Positions 7,531 through 17,340 of a stretch of DNA of 17,340 nt are shown here, piece by piece. The translations under genes and the position numbers were made by a program. Under the pieces are notes generated by a model, which saw nothing but the letters and a program-made list of their open reading frames with translations, was not told the DNA's origin and searched no databases. Source of the stretch: Hyphomicrobiales bacterium (lineage in GTDB: Bacteria > Pseudomonadota > Alphaproteobacteria > Rhizobiales > Beijerinckiaceae); the NCBI GenBank assembly GCA_900299065.1, contig OMIJ01000177.1:1-17340 (forward strand), given 5' to 3'. Position 1 is the first letter of the stretch. Each line of letters starts with the position of its first letter.

Positions 7531-8919
7531 CTATTTAAGTCTGTCCAGTTTCTTCAACCAGGCCTTTGCCTGACTTTTGACATTAGCGGGCGCAGTGCCG
7601 CCATAACTGGTGCGGCTACGAACAGATTTATCGACACCCAAAACCGAGAAGACATCTTTTGTAATCCCCGGCTCAACCTTTTGCATCTCTTCGAGAGAGA
7701 GTTTCTCAAGACCAATGCCGCGCTGGGCCGCAAGGCCAACAAGCTCGCCCGTGACATGATGCGCGCGTCTGAACGGCAATTTGAGAGCTTTGACAAGCCA
7801 ATCTGCAAGATCAGTCGCTGTTGCATAGCCAGACCCGGCAGACGCTTTTAATCTTTTCAAATCGGGCTGAATATCCAGTACCATCCCATTGATGGCGGCA
7901 AGACAGAGCGAGAGCGATTGCAAGGCATCGAATGTGCCTTCCTTATCCTCTTGCATATCTTTTGAATAAGCCAGCGGTAGGCCTTTCATCACAATCAACA
8001 GCCCGGTCAGAGAGCCAATAATGCGTCCTGATTTGCCGCGCACCAGTTCAGCCGCATCAGGATTGCGTTTCTGAGGCATGATGGATGAGCCGGTCGTGAA
8101 ACGATCAGATAGTTTTGCAAAACCAAATTGTGGCGTGACCCAGAGCACAATCTCTTCAGCAAATCTGGATAAATGCACAGCCGTAATGGCAGCCGCAGAA
8201 AGCGTTTCCAAAACAAAATCGCGATCTGAAACACTATCAAGAGAATTGGCTGTCGGCCGATCAAAACCAAGTGCCTTGGCCGTCATGTGCCGATCAATAG
8301 GAAAAGACGTGCCGGCCAGCGCAGCTGAACCTAGCGGACATTCATTGAGTCTGCGTCTGGCATCCTGGAAGCGACTCCGATCACGCCCCAGCATTTCCAC
8401 ATAAGCAAGCAAATGATGACCGAGTGTCACCGGCTGGGCTGATTGTAAATGCGTAAAGCCCGGCATAATCGTGGCAGCATGCGCCAGTGCTTTTTCTGCA
8501 AACGCGTGCTGAAGATCCAAAATCTGGCGATCCAGCTGGTCAATCGTATCGCGGATCCAGAGACGAAAATCCAAAGCCACTTGATCATTGCGCGAACGCG
8601 CCGTGTGAAGACGCCCGGCCTCTGGCCCAACAATCTCGGCAAGGCGAGATTCGACGTTCATATGAATGTCTTCCAAGGCACGCGAAAAAGTGAAGCTGCC
8701 AGCCTCGATTTCAGCCAAAATCTGCGATAAGCCTTGCGCAATAGACTTGGCCGTTTCAGGCGTAACTATGCCGGTTTGCGCCAGCATACTGACATGGGCC
8801 AAAGACCCCTTGATATCTTGTGAGGCAAATCGATAATCAAAACCAATGGAGGCGTTGATCTCCTCCATAATCGCGTCAGGTGCACTGGAAAAGCGCCCTC
8901 CCCACATCTTATTACTCAT
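7531..8919 (-). CDS. argH: Argininosuccinate lyase
   Basis: This 462-residue cytoplasmic enzyme cleaves argininosuccinate to arginine and fumarate, the last step of arginine synthesis. It belongs to the fumarase/aspartase superfamily. The signature [11 protein letters not shown] lies at residues 277-287 and includes the mobile catalytic serine loop. Other conserved blocks are MWGGRF at the N-terminus (5-10), [10 protein letters not shown] (106-115) and [10 protein letters not shown] (154-163, with the catalytic-site histidine). The ATG at 8917-8919 is chosen because it gives the standard [10 protein letters not shown] start and has AAGAGG 6-7 bases upstream; a longer frame to 8988 would run into the divergent tlpA gene. 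argH heads the argH-lptM-lysA unit (lptM starts 65 bases downstream of the argH stop). Confidence 0.97.
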   Translation of the reverse strand: MSNKMWGGRFSSAPDAIMEEINASIGFDYRFASQDIKGSLAHVSMLAQTGIVTPETAKSIAQGLSQILAEIEAGSFTFSRALEDIHMNVESRLAEIVGPEAGRLHTARSRNDQVALDFRLWIRDTIDQLDRQILDLQHAFAEKALAHAATIMPGFTHLQSAQPVTLGHHLLAYVEMLGRDRSRFQDARRRLNECPLGSAALAGTSFPIDRHMTAKALGFDRPTANSLDSVSDRDFVLETLSAAAITAVHLSRFAEEIVLWVTPQFGFAKLSDRFTTGSSIMPQKRNPDAAELVRGKSGRIIGSLTGLLIVMKGLPLAYSKDMQEDKEGTFDALQSLSLCLAAINGMVLDIQPDLKRLKASAGSGYATATDLADWLVKALKLPFRRAHHVTGELVGLAAQRGIGLEKLSLEEMQKVEPGITKDVFSVLGVDKSVRSRTSYGGTAPANVKSQAKAWLKKLDRLK

Positions 8920-8960
8920 GCGAAGCCTCTTCTTTCGGGCGCAAATCTGAACGGTAAACC
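8920..8960. promoter_or_regulatory. Divergent argH/tlpA start region
   Basis: Only 41 bases separate the two divergent start codons, and this is the only place where transcription direction flips in the window. The gap contains the argH ribosome site (AAGAGG on the minus strand). There is too little room for two full promoters, so at least one must overlap the neighbouring coding region. I see no convincing hexamer pair. Confidence 0.4.
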
Positions 8961-9635
8961 ATGGCCAACACACCTCATCCCGCACCAACTCGCTTCAATA
9001 GATTATGGCCGGGATTAAGCTTGGTTGTGATCATCTTCCTAGCTGGTTCGGTCCTATACTGGATCAAAGGGGATGGGGGCAAGGAAGCGTCTCAGGATTG
9101 CCTGCCTGCCAGCGAAACGGTGAAGGCCTTATCCCCCCTCGCCAAAGGCACTATCGCCGCGCTAACTTTTTCCAGCAAGCCAAAACCCGCCACCCCCGTC
9201 ACTTTCGAAGGACCAGATGGAAAAGCATTATCAATCAGTGACTTCAAAGGAAAGTCTCTTGTCCTGAATCTCTGGGCGACCTGGTGCATACCCTGTCGGG
9301 AGGAAATGCCTGCTCTGGATCAGCTGCAAGCCAAAATGGGAAATGATGAGTTTGAAGTCGTCACCGTCAATATCGATACAGTGCGTCTTGAACGCAGAAA
9401 GGCCTTTCTGGACGAAATCGGCGTCAGTGCATTGGCTTTCTATACCGACGCCTCGGCGGATATTTTCCAGCGCCTGAAACGAGCTGGTAAGATCCTTGGG
9501 CTACCGACAACCTATCTCATCGACAAAAACGGCTGTGAATTGGGATTAATGGCAGGGCCGGCCAATTGGAGCTCGGAAGAAAGCCTTGCGCTGATCTCTC
9601 AACTAAAGTCTATAAAGCCAATAAATATCAGATAA
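8961..9635 (+). CDS. tlpA: Membrane-anchored thiol:disulfide interchange protein, TlpA type
   Basis: This 224-residue protein has one N-terminal membrane segment (about 16-35) followed by an exported thioredoxin-fold domain of the AhpC/TSA-Redoxin subtype. The active site is [13 protein letters not shown] with C109 and C112, and the cis-proline loop is GLPTTYLID (P182). Two further cysteines, C47 and C192, sit before and after the core fold, the arrangement I recall for the structural disulfide of Bradyrhizobium TlpA. TlpA reduces the copper chaperone ScoI and CoxB for assembly of the CuA centre of aa3 oxidase; that role is likely here but inferred. No strong ribosome site precedes the ATG. 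The gene diverges from argH, a common alphaproteobacterial arrangement, and lies 93 bases before sdhC. Confidence 0.92.
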   Translation: MANTPHPAPTRFNRLWPGLSLVVIIFLAGSVLYWIKGDGGKEASQDCLPASETVKALSPLAKGTIAALTFSSKPKPATPVTFEGPDGKALSISDFKGKSLVLNLWATWCIPCREEMPALDQLQAKMGNDEFEVVTVNIDTVRLERRKAFLDEIGVSALAFYTDASADIFQRLKRAGKILGLPTTYLIDKNGCELGLMAGPANWSSEESLALISQLKSIKPINIR

Positions 9636-9728
9636 TTATTACCTATTTTTCAGATCAGCGTCATGGCAAGTGTTGCACCGCAAGACGAGTTGATTTAGGG
9701 AAGTTTGATTATTTGCATAGGGGAGCCC

Positions 9729-10142
9729 ATGTCAGATTCGACCTCTACATCAAAATCGCCAGCATCCCGGCGCCCGCTCTCTCCCCATCTGCAGATTTAT
9801 CGTCCCATGCTGACGATGATGATGTCGATTGTTCATCGCATCACAGGTGCAGGCCTTTATTTTGGAACATTGCTCCTCGCCTGGTGGCTGATCGCCGCCG
9901 CCACAGATGCCAAGTCATATATGTTTATCAATGACTTGCTGACATCCTTTCTGGGCCGCATCCTGCTTCTTGGATACACCTGGGCTTTGTTTCATCACAT
10001 GATGGGCGGCATTCGCCATTTCATCTGGGATACGGGCCGGGGGCTTGAGCACCCACACAGAGAATATCTTGCCCAGGCAACGCTCATCGCAAGCATAGGC
10101 TTGACCTTGTTTGTTTGGATCCTAGCCTATCTCATCCGCTGA
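9729..10142 (+). CDS. sdhC: Succinate dehydrogenase cytochrome b556 subunit
   Basis: This 137-residue membrane anchor subunit of complex II helps bind heme b and ubiquinone. After a Ser-rich start it has RPLSPHLQIYRP and then SIVHRITG (33-40), the SdhC signature with the serine and arginine (S33, R37) equivalent to the quinone-site residues of E. coli. Three hydrophobic helices follow. Heme-ligand histidines fall in FHHMMGGIRHF (88-98). I chose the ATG at 9729, directly behind AGGGGAG, over an in-frame TTG at 9705, because MSDST fits family N-termini better; the ribosome-site spacing is short (3-4 bases). It is the first gene of sdhCDAB; the sdhD frame follows immediately. The 93-base upstream gap should contain the operon promoter, but no clear boxes are visible. 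Confidence 0.95.
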   Translation: MSDSTSTSKSPASRRPLSPHLQIYRPMLTMMMSIVHRITGAGLYFGTLLLAWWLIAAATDAKSYMFINDLLTSFLGRILLLGYTWALFHHMMGGIRHFIWDTGRGLEHPHREYLAQATLIASIGLTLFVWILAYLIR

Positions 10143-10166
10143 ATGACCCGCATGAGGACACAGAAT

Positions 10167-10559
10167 ATGTCAAATCACGAACATTCAATGCGCACCCCGA
10201 TGGGAAAGGTTCGATATCTGGGCTCGGCCAAATCAGGCACGACCCATGTCTGGCATCAAAGACTGACGGCCTATGCTCTGCTGCCTTTGTCGATTCTTTT
10301 TGTCATCCTGATCCTGAACCTGATCGGGAAAGATTATAATTCGGTGCGCACCATTCTTGGAGCGCCCGCAGTCTCAATCTTGATTCTCCTGTTCATTGGA
10401 GCTGGCATTTATCACATGCAATTGGGCATGCGTGTGATCATCGAAGACTATGTGCATGCGCATGGCAGTAAAACAGCTCTGCTCGTCGCCAATACGTTCT
10501 TTTCTATCTGCATTGGCATTTCTGCTGCCTATGCAGTTCTGAAACTGAGCCTCGCCTGA
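10167..10559 (+). CDS. sdhD: Succinate dehydrogenase hydrophobic membrane anchor subunit
   Basis: This 130-residue second membrane anchor of complex II has three hydrophobic helices. The segment VWHQRLTAYALLPLS opens the first, and YHMQLGMRVIIEDYV (82-96) carries the heme histidine (H83) and the Asp-Tyr pair (D94-Y95) that borders the quinone pocket in characterised enzymes. The ATG at 10167 has GAGGA about 8 bases upstream. An earlier in-frame ATG at 10143 abuts the sdhC stop (TGA-ATG) and would add eight residues; it lacks a ribosome site other than coupling to sdhC, so the later start is preferred. sdhA follows 34 bases after the stop. Inner-membrane protein; works with SdhC to anchor SdhAB. 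Confidence 0.95.
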   Translation: MSNHEHSMRTPMGKVRYLGSAKSGTTHVWHQRLTAYALLPLSILFVILILNLIGKDYNSVRTILGAPAVSILILLFIGAGIYHMQLGMRVIIEDYVHAHGSKTALLVANTFFSICIGISAAYAVLKLSLA

Positions 10560-10593
10560 ATCAAAAATCTTCTGAAGTGTGAAAGGCAATAAA

Positions 10594-12432
10594 ATGGCCA
10601 ATCAGTCTGGCGCCTCGGCTGGGAGAGCTCCCGCCTATAATGGGACAGCATATCCCATCACAGATCATACATTTGATGTCGTTGTAGTAGGCGCTGGTGG
10701 CGCCGGTCTACGCGCGACAGTAGGTTGCTCGCAAGCAGGTTTGAGAACAGCCTGCATATCCAAGGTCTTTCCGACGCGTTCTCATACTGTCGCAGCGCAG
10801 GGCGGAATTTCCGCTTCCCTGAGCAATATGCATCAGGATGATTGGCGCTGGCATATGTATGACACCGTCAAAGGATCAGACTGGCTCGGCGATCAGGATT
10901 CGATTGAATATCTCTGCCGTAATGCACCCGCCGCTGTCTATGAGCTGGAACATTGGGGCGTTCCCTTCTCGCGCACAGAGGATGGAAAAATCTATCAGCG
11001 CCCCTTCGGCGGCATGACAACAGATTTTGGCAAGGGCACAGCGCAGCGCACCTGCGCCGCCGCTGACCGGACAGGACATGCTATTCTTCATACGCTCTAT
11101 GGGCAGGCCCTGAAGAATAATACTGAATTCTTCATCGAATATTTTGCCATCGACCTCATCATGGATCAGGACGGACGTTGCCGCGGCGTTGTCTGTTTGA
11201 AAATGGATGACGGAACAATCCATCGTTTCCGCTCAAACCTGACCATCCTTGCGACAGGTGGCTATGGACGTGCTTATTTCTCTGCGACCTCTGCCCATAC
11301 CTGCACAGGCGATGGCAATGCAATGGTTCTGCGCGCGGGTCTGCCTCTTCAAGACATGGAATTCGTTCAATTCCATCCCACAGGCATTTATGGCTCAGGC
11401 TGTCTGATCACAGAAGGCGCACGTGGCGAAGGTGGTTATGTCACCAATGCCAATGGTGAGCGCTTCATGGAGCGCTATGCTCCCTCTGCAAAGGATCTGG
11501 CTTCGCGCGATGTCGTCTCACGCGCCATGACGATCGAAATTCGCGAAGGCCGCGGTGTTGGCAAGAATAAAGACCATATTTTCTTGCATCTCGATCATCT
11601 TGATCCCAAAATTCTGCATGAACGCCTGCCTGGTATTTCCGAAAGCGCGCGGATTTTTGCTGGCGTTGATGTCACTAAGGAACCCATACCGATTCTGCCG
11701 ACCGTCCATTATAATATGGGCGGCATTGCAACCAATTATCATGGTGAAGTTCTGACAAAGAAGGACGGCAATCCTGATCATGTCGTGCCGGGCCTGATGG
11801 CTCTTGGGGAAGCGGCTTGCGTTTCAGTGCACGGGGCCAATCGTTTGGGATCAAACTCTCTCATTGACCTTGTCGTTTTTGGACGCGCCGCGGGTCTGCG
11901 TGCGGCTGAGCTCGTAACACCAGGCGAGAAACAGGCGGATCTTCCCAAGGATTCAGCCGATCTTGCACTCTCACGTCTTGATCGCTTCCGTAATGCCAAG
12001 GGCTCTGTGCCAACTGCGCAGCTACGACATAAAATGCAGATGACCATGCAGAATAATTGCGCGGTTTTCCGCACGGGTGAAATCTTGCAGGAAGGCTCCC
12101 AGCTCATTCACGAAGTGTGGAAGGGCGTGCCTGACATTGGTGTCACAGATCGCTCCTTGATCTGGAATTCTGACCTGATCGAGACCCTCGAATTTGACAA
12201 TCTGATCATTCAGGCTGTTGTCACGATTGATTCCGCGGTTGCCCGCGAAGAGAGCCGCGGCGCCCATGCGCGTGAAGATTTCCCCAATCGCGATGATGTG
12301 AAGTGGATGAAACACACACTTGCCTGGATTGATGAACCACAAAAGAAAGTGGATCTCGATTTCCGGCCCGTCCACACCTACACCATGTCGAATGACATTC
12401 AATATATCGAACCAAAAGCGCGTGTTTATTGA
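10594..12432 (+). CDS. sdhA: Succinate dehydrogenase flavoprotein subunit
   Basis: This 612-residue catalytic subunit oxidises succinate to fumarate with covalently bound FAD. The dinucleotide loop [12 protein letters not shown] (30-41) is followed by [12 protein letters not shown], in which H64 is the FAD-linking histidine. Substrate-site blocks are present: [21 protein letters not shown], and [11 protein letters not shown] with the conserved arginine. The C-terminal helical domain has the usual [12 protein letters not shown] and ends in a standard KARVY. The length matches alphaproteobacterial and mitochondrial SdhA. I chose ATG 10594 with AAAGG seven bases upstream over an in-frame GTG at 10579. 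It lies 34 bases after sdhD and 26 before sdhB. It acts on the cytoplasmic face of the inner membrane. Confidence 0.98.
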   Translation: MANQSGASAGRAPAYNGTAYPITDHTFDVVVVGAGGAGLRATVGCSQAGLRTACISKVFPTRSHTVAAQGGISASLSNMHQDDWRWHMYDTVKGSDWLGDQDSIEYLCRNAPAAVYELEHWGVPFSRTEDGKIYQRPFGGMTTDFGKGTAQRTCAAADRTGHAILHTLYGQALKNNTEFFIEYFAIDLIMDQDGRCRGVVCLKMDDGTIHRFRSNLTILATGGYGRAYFSATSAHTCTGDGNAMVLRAGLPLQDMEFVQFHPTGIYGSGCLITEGARGEGGYVTNANGERFMERYAPSAKDLASRDVVSRAMTIEIREGRGVGKNKDHIFLHLDHLDPKILHERLPGISESARIFAGVDVTKEPIPILPTVHYNMGGIATNYHGEVLTKKDGNPDHVVPGLMALGEAACVSVHGANRLGSNSLIDLVVFGRAAGLRAAELVTPGEKQADLPKDSADLALSRLDRFRNAKGSVPTAQLRHKMQMTMQNNCAVFRTGEILQEGSQLIHEVWKGVPDIGVTDRSLIWNSDLIETLEFDNLIIQAVVTIDSAVAREESRGAHAREDFPNRDDVKWMKHTLAWIDEPQKKVDLDFRPVHTYTMSNDIQYIEPKARVY

Positions 12433-12458
12433 TACGACAAACCCGCGGGGATTAAATC

Positions 12459-13241
12459 ATGGTCGAATTTTCGCTGCCTAAGAATTCTACAGTCACCATC
12501 GGCAAGACTTGGCCCAAAGCAGCCAATTCCTCAAACAATATCCGCGAATTCCGCATCTACAGGTGGAATCCGGATGATGACAAAAATCCGAGCATCGATA
12601 CTTATTACGTCGATTGCAGCGATTGTGGCCCAATGGTTCTCGATGCCATTTTATGGATCAAGAACAAGGTGGATCCAACATTGACCTTCCGTCGCTCTTG
12701 CCGTGAAGGCATTTGTGGCTCATGCGCGATGAATATTGATGGAACCAATACTCTTGCCTGCACCAAGGATATGTCCAGCATTAAGGGGGCTATCAATATT
12801 TATCCCCTGCCACATATGCCTGTTGTAAAAGATCTCGTTCCCGATCTCACGCGTTTCTATGCTCAGCATGCATCCATTGAGCCTTGGCTCAAGACTGTCA
12901 GCCCCGCTCCGGAAAAGGAATGGCGTCAGTCTCATGAAGATCGTCTCAAGCTCGATGGTCTTTATGAATGCATTCTATGCGCTTGCTGCTCAACATCCTG
13001 CCCCAGCTATTGGTGGAATGGTGATCGCTATCTAGGCCCTGCCGTGCTCTTGCAAGCCTATCGCTGGCTGATTGATTCACGCGATGAAGCAACTGGCGAG
13101 CGTCTCGATAATCTCGAAGATCCCTTCCGCCTCTATCGCTGTCATACAATCATGAACTGCGCCAAGGCCTGCCCAAAGGGGCTCAATCCGGCCAAAGCTA
13201 TAGCAGAAATCAAAAACATGATGTTGGCCCGTCAGGTTTGA
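12459..13241 (+). CDS. sdhB: Succinate dehydrogenase iron-sulfur subunit
   Basis: This 260-residue subunit passes electrons from FAD to quinone through three iron-sulfur centres. The [2Fe-2S] ligands are C81, C86, C89 ([10 protein letters not shown]) and C101. The [4Fe-4S] centre uses C171, C174 and C177 (in [12 protein letters not shown]) with C238, and the [3Fe-4S] centre uses C181, C228 and C234. All ligands are present, with spacing of the last seven identical to E. coli SdhB shifted by 22 residues because of a longer N-terminus. A GGGGA site lies 8 bases before the ATG. It ends the sdhCDAB operon; its stop codon is inside a perfect palindrome. Peripheral inner-membrane protein on the cytoplasmic side. 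Confidence 0.98.
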   Translation: MVEFSLPKNSTVTIGKTWPKAANSSNNIREFRIYRWNPDDDKNPSIDTYYVDCSDCGPMVLDAILWIKNKVDPTLTFRRSCREGICGSCAMNIDGTNTLACTKDMSSIKGAINIYPLPHMPVVKDLVPDLTRFYAQHASIEPWLKTVSPAPEKEWRQSHEDRLKLDGLYECILCACCSTSCPSYWWNGDRYLGPAVLLQAYRWLIDSRDEATGERLDNLEDPFRLYRCHTIMNCAKACPKGLNPAKAIAEIKNMMLARQV

Positions 13242-13258
13242 TCGGATCTGATCCGATC
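13240..13258. other. Perfect 9-1-9 palindrome overlapping the sdhB stop codon
   Basis: GATCGGATC and GATCCGATC flank a single T and include two bases of the sdhB stop codon. In RNA it can fold as an 8-bp stem with a 3-base loop. No U tract follows, so it is not a classical terminator on its own. It may act with the second hairpin at 13298-13318 in ending or stabilising the sdh transcript, or be a protein-binding dyad. Confidence 0.45.
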
Positions 13259-13297
13259 CGGTCGGACCAGCATTATTGAACTTGATCTTTTCTCTAG

Positions 13298-13318
13298 CAG
13301 CGGCGCCATGCGCCGCTG
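13298..13318 (+). terminator. GC-rich hairpin after sdhB, possible terminator
   Basis: Perfect 9-base arms CAGCGGCGC/GCGCCGCTG enclose a 3-base CAT loop, 57 bases past the sdhB stop. The stem is strong, but the downstream sequence (gtcttggtg) has only scattered T residues, so intrinsic termination may be incomplete and some read-through into zapE is possible. No T run is present on the minus-strand side either. Confidence 0.4.
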
Positions 13319-13343
13319 GTCTTGGTGCCGCTGATCTTGCCTC

Positions 13344-14513
13344 TTGCCGAGTAAAGTTTTGTCTCAAAGGCTCTCTGATATTTACGCGATTGCAATCGCC
13401 AAGGGAGAGCTAGAGGGCGACCCCGCTCAAAAGACAATTGTTGAGCGTCTCGACACATTGCAAGAAGAGATTGCTGCCCTTCCTCCATCAAAGCCATTGG
13501 GCTTTTATAACAAGCTTTTCAATAAACATAGGAACAAATCCAAACCACGCGGTCTTTACATCTGGGGCAAGGTTGGGCGCGGCAAATCCATGCTCATGGA
13601 TTTGTTTTATCAGAATGTGGCGGAGAAGAAAAAGCTTCGGGTTCACTTCCATGCTTTCATGCATGACATTCATCAGCAAATCTATCAGCTGCGACAAAAG
13701 CAGTCGATTTCCCAAAACAAGACCTTTGATCCTCTAAAAGCCATTGCCGAGCAAATTGCCTCTCGCTATCGCCTGTTGTGCTTTGATGAATTTGTAGTCA
13801 ACGACATTACAGATGCCATGATCCTGGGACGCTTGTTCAAAGCACTATTCGATCTTGATCTGATCATTGTCGCAACTTCGAATGTCCCGCCAGAAAAACT
13901 CTATGAGAACGGGCTTAATCGTGCTCTTTTTCTGCCCTTCATCCAAATGCTCAGAGATAATCTCGATAGTCTCAATCTCGCATCACCCACAGATTACAGG
14001 CTGGAAAAGATTGCTGGCCTGCCTGTTTATTATTCACCCCTTGGTCCGGAAACAGATGCTAAACTTGATGCGCTGTTTTTAACATTGACTGGAGTGTCGA
14101 CAGGAGTGCGGCTCGAAATTGATTTGCTGGGTCGTAAACTCATCATCCCCAATGCTGTCAACCAAATCGCCCGTATCTCTTTTTCGGAGCTTTGTGAATC
14201 ACCTCTTGGCAACCCCGATTATCTGGCTATTGCCAGACATTTTCATACCCTCTTTGTTGATCGCATCCCCATTCTTGCACCTCATCAACGCAATGAGGCT
14301 AAACGCTTCATTCATTTGATTGATACGCTGTATGATCAGCACGTCAAACTCTTTGCATCTGCCCAAACAGGTCCAACTGGACTCTACCCAGACGCCTCGG
14401 GAATTGAGGCTGTTGAATTTGACAGAACAATTTCTAGGTTGATTGAAATGCAATCTGCTGATTATCTAAAATCTGATCATAAAGGCATACTCTCTACAGG
14501 TTCGCATGAATAA
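13344..14513 (+). CDS. zapE: AFG1-family ATPase, cell division protein ZapE
   Basis: This 389-residue AAA-type ATPase has Walker A GKVGRGKS (75-82), Walker B LLCFDEF (144-150), a sensor-1-like VATSN and the family block LYENGLNRALFLPFI. These define the AFG1/LACE1/ZapE family. E. coli ZapE affects Z-ring stability under stress; yeast and human AFG1 act in mitochondria on respiratory-complex subunits. No ATG lies near the 5' end; the frame opens with TTG at 13344 (a second TTG at 13359 is also possible) just after an in-frame TGA at 13332. No obvious ribosome site precedes either, so the start is uncertain by a few residues. It follows sdhB by 102 bases with hairpins between, and the TetR gene starts almost immediately after it. 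It often lies next to mdh in this group. Confidence 0.93.
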   Translation: MPSKVLSQRLSDIYAIAIAKGELEGDPAQKTIVERLDTLQEEIAALPPSKPLGFYNKLFNKHRNKSKPRGLYIWGKVGRGKSMLMDLFYQNVAEKKKLRVHFHAFMHDIHQQIYQLRQKQSISQNKTFDPLKAIAEQIASRYRLLCFDEFVVNDITDAMILGRLFKALFDLDLIIVATSNVPPEKLYENGLNRALFLPFIQMLRDNLDSLNLASPTDYRLEKIAGLPVYYSPLGPETDAKLDALFLTLTGVSTGVRLEIDLLGRKLIIPNAVNQIARISFSELCESPLGNPDYLAIARHFHTLFVDRIPILAPHQRNEAKRFIHLIDTLYDQHVKLFASAQTGPTGLYPDASGIEAVEFDRTISRLIEMQSADYLKSDHKGILSTGSHE

Positions 14514-14543
14514 GGCTGTTTGAGCCAGAACTCGGGTGAAGTC

Positions 14544-15152
14544 ATGGGCGCGACCAAGGCAACCGATCCAGTTGATCAGAAATTACTCGAACTTGCCGCT
14601 CAGCATATTCGTCGATATGGCCCCAAGAAGACCACCATCGTTGCCATAGCCGAAGAAGCTGGTATGTCGCATGCCAATATTTATCGCTATTTTCCATCCA
14701 AACATGCGCTGGTCGACGCTGTCATTGAACAATGGCTCAAACCCATTGAAAAAGGTTTGAAGGACATCGCCGATAGCCCAGACCCGGCGCGCGACAAACT
14801 CGAGCGTTTGACGGGAGCCATTTTCCGCGCCTATCGACGCAAGTTGGAAGATGATCCGGAACTTTTTGATATCTTTGTAACAGCTACTCTTCATTCGAAA
14901 GGTTTATCGAGACGCCATCGCAATCGCATTGTCACAGAGCTTCGTCGGATGGTTGAAGACGGAATGGCCAGTGGCTCCTTCGCCATTGCAGATAGCCGAA
15001 CGGGCGTTCTGTTGATTCTCGACGGATTATCCAGATTTCTCAATCCAGTCTCCGTTTCTCAAGATCGCGAAGCCACACTGGTCGATCTTGAAGTCAGAAT
15101 GGAAAAAGTCTCCCAGATTATTTTTGGCTCTATCACGTCAGGTCATTTATAG
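14544..15152 (+). CDS. TetR/AcrR-family transcriptional regulator
   Basis: This 202-residue protein has an N-terminal TetR helix-turn-helix: a helix (KLLELAAQHIRRYG), then KKTTIVAIAEEAGMSHANIYRYFPSK with the characteristic Y-R-Y-F-P/x-S-K ending, followed by LVDAVI. The C-terminal ligand/dimer domain (about residues 60-202) is helical and has no specific recognisable signature, so the ligand is unknown. An alternative TTG start at 14520, seven bases after the zapE stop with AAGG upstream, would add eight residues; the ATG at 14544 with GGTGA upstream is used here. The close packing suggests cotranscription with zapE. The next gene, mdh, lies beyond a 271-base gap carrying several dyads, so control of mdh or of its own unit is possible but unproven. 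Confidence 0.9.
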   Translation: MGATKATDPVDQKLLELAAQHIRRYGPKKTTIVAIAEEAGMSHANIYRYFPSKHALVDAVIEQWLKPIEKGLKDIADSPDPARDKLERLTGAIFRAYRRKLEDDPELFDIFVTATLHSKGLSRRHRNRIVTELRRMVEDGMASGSFAIADSRTGVLLILDGLSRFLNPVSVSQDREATLVDLEVRMEKVSQIIFGSITSGHL

Positions 15153-16389
<1,237 letters not shown>

Positions 16390-16403
16390 GCTATAGCATC
16401 ATG

Positions 16404-16437
16404 AGCGCACGCCATTGTCTTTGTGGCGTGCGTTTTT
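16404..16437 (+). terminator. Intrinsic terminator between mdh and sucC
   Basis: Perfect 9-base arms CGCACGCCA/TGGCGTGCG (16406-16414 and 16424-16432) with a 9-base loop are followed directly by TTTTT (16433-16437); one G-T and one A-T pair can extend the base. This is a classical rho-independent terminator, 14 bases after the mdh stop. It implies that sucC transcripts arise by read-through or from a promoter within the short remaining gap (16438-16476). Confidence 0.85.
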
Positions 16438-16476
16438 GCGTCAGTATCAGAGGAAAGGCCTAGGAGGGCCAAACCA

Positions 16477-17340
16477 ATGAATATTCATGAATACCAAGCC
16501 AAAGCCATTTTAAAATCCTTTGGTGCGCCCGTTTCGCGCGGCATTGCCATTCTGGACGCCTCTCAGGCTGAAGCAGCTGCAAAAGAATTGGGTGGCCCAC
16601 TCTGGGTTGTCAAATCGCAAATCCATGCAGGTGGACGCGGAAAAGGAAAGTTCAAGGAAGCCTCCGCCGTCGATAAGGGCGGCGTTCGTTTGGCCAAATC
16701 CATCGACGACGTCAAAACCTTTGCCAAGCAAATGCTGGGCAACACACTCGTCACCATTCAAACCGGCCCCACAGGCAAACAAGTCAACCGTCTTTATATT
16801 GAAGAAGGCTCTGACATTGCCAAAGAACTTTATCTTTCAGCTCTGGTTGATCGCACGACCTCACGCGTGTCCTTTGTCGCATCTACAGAAGGCGGCATGG
16901 ATATTGAAGCTGTCGCTCATGACACACCTGAAAAGATCCATACGTTCTCGGTTGATCCTGCAACCGGCGTCATGCCGCATCATGGTCGCACTTTATCGCG
17001 CGCGCTCAATCTGAAGGGCGATCTTGCCAAACAGGCGGATCGTCTTCTGGGTCAATTATATAAGGCCTTTGTTGAAACAGACATGGCAATGCTGGAAATC
17101 AACCCGCTCATCATCACTACAGAAGGCCAGCTACGCTGCCTTGATGCGAAGGTCTCTTTCGATTCCAATGCACTCTATCGTCATCCAGATATTATGGCGC
17201 TGCGTGATGAAACCGAAGAAGATGCCAAAGAGCTTGAGGCCTCAAAATATGACCTCAATTATATCACTCTTGATGGCACGATTGGCTGCATGGTCAATGG
17301 CGCGGGCCTTGCTATGGCAACCATGGACATTATCAAGCTC
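16477..17340 (+). CDS. sucC: Succinyl-CoA synthetase (ADP-forming) beta subunit, N-terminal part
   Basis: The first 288 codons are present and the frame is open at the right edge; the full family length is near 390-400. SucC pairs with SucD to interconvert succinyl-CoA and succinate with ATP or GTP synthesis in the TCA cycle. The ATP-grasp N-terminus is evident: [20 protein letters not shown], the nucleotide-binding segment [10 protein letters not shown] (about 51-60), and the metal-site region MLEINPLI followed by [11 protein letters not shown]. The last residues visible ([18 protein letters not shown]) are the start of the CoA-ligase domain. A strong ribosome site, AGGAGGG at 16462-16468, lies 8 bases before the ATG. 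sucD and then the 2-oxoglutarate dehydrogenase genes would be expected beyond the edge. Confidence 0.97.
   Translation, partial: MNIHEYQAKAILKSFGAPVSRGIAILDASQAEAAAKELGGPLWVVKSQIHAGGRGKGKFKEASAVDKGGVRLAKSIDDVKTFAKQMLGNTLVTIQTGPTGKQVNRLYIEEGSDIAKELYLSALVDRTTSRVSFVASTEGGMDIEAVAHDTPEKIHTFSVDPATGVMPHHGRTLSRALNLKGDLAKQADRLLGQLYKAFVETDMAMLEINPLIITTEGQLRCLDAKVSFDSNALYRHPDIMALRDETEEDAKELEASKYDLNYITLDGTIGCMVNGAGLAMATMDIIKL

Noticed and set aside
7465..7851. Open frame of 128 codons opposite argH and the lptM leader
   Set aside because: Antisense shadow with no recognisable protein features.
8920..8960. Divergence of all genes from one point as a sign of a replication origin
   Set aside because: Only 41 bases, no DnaA-box cluster, no AT-rich unwinding element and no origin-linked genes nearby.
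8920..8988. 23-codon upstream extension of argH
   Set aside because: It would overlap the divergent tlpA start; the internal ATG has a good AAGAGG site and gives the standard MWGGRF N-terminus.
9673..9683. TTGC-ACC-GCAA dyad upstream of sdhC as an operator
   Set aside because: Only 4-base arms; it matches no regulator site I can name with confidence.
10143..10166. Earlier ATG start for sdhD abutting the sdhC stop
   Set aside because: No ribosome site of its own; the ATG at 10167 has GAGGA at proper distance and gives a typical N-terminus, though coupling cannot be excluded.

Overview
This is a 17.3 kb stretch of ordinary alphaproteobacterial chromosome, most likely from the order Hyphomicrobiales (Rhizobiales). 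That placement rests on family recognition and gene order. The combinations hbd-etfA-etfB beside a PduO-type cobalamin adenosyltransferase and a HIG1-domain protein, argH-lptM-lysA followed by a TIGR02302/DUF4175 giant, and zapE close to mdh-sucC are typical of the group. Base composition looks moderate (about half G+C by eye, not counted). I see no phage, IS element, CRISPR array, tRNA or rRNA gene.

Layout. Every gene from 1 to 8919 lies on the minus strand and every gene from 8961 to the right edge on the plus strand. The single divergent point is a 41 bp gap between argH and tlpA. On the left, transcribed leftward, are: argH-lptM-lysA (arginine and lysine/peptidoglycan precursor synthesis with an envelope lipoprotein); a 903-residue membrane protein with a Gln/Asn/Gly-rich C-terminal half (TIGR02302/DUF4175, function unknown); a two-gene unit of a HIG1-type twin-transmembrane protein and an adenosyltransferase, closed by a terminator whose stem overlaps the end of the coding region; and etfB-etfA followed by a truncated 3-hydroxybutyryl-CoA dehydrogenase gene at the edge.

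On the right, transcribed rightward, are: a membrane-anchored TlpA thioredoxin; the complete sdhCDAB operon for succinate dehydrogenase (complex II); a ZapE/AFG1 ATPase; a TetR-type regulator; a 271 bp partly AT-rich intergenic region; malate dehydrogenase; a clear intrinsic terminator; and the start of sucC (succinyl-CoA synthetase beta), cut by the edge.

How they fit together. The window is dominated by central oxidative metabolism. SDH, MDH and SucC are consecutive TCA-cycle enzymes. ETF carries electrons from acyl-CoA dehydrogenases to the quinone pool, and hydroxybutyryl-CoA dehydrogenase belongs to the same fatty acid/PHB chemistry. HIG1 and AFG1 families are best known from mitochondria, where they act on respiratory complexes, and TlpA-type thioredoxins help assemble cytochrome oxidase.

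I found no convincing undescribed system. The points most worth a second look are the unknown DUF4175 giant, the exact HIG1 signature in a 63-residue protein, the TetR gene and palindrome-bearing leader in front of mdh, and several RNA-level signals (dyads at gene ends, apparent translational coupling of lysA).
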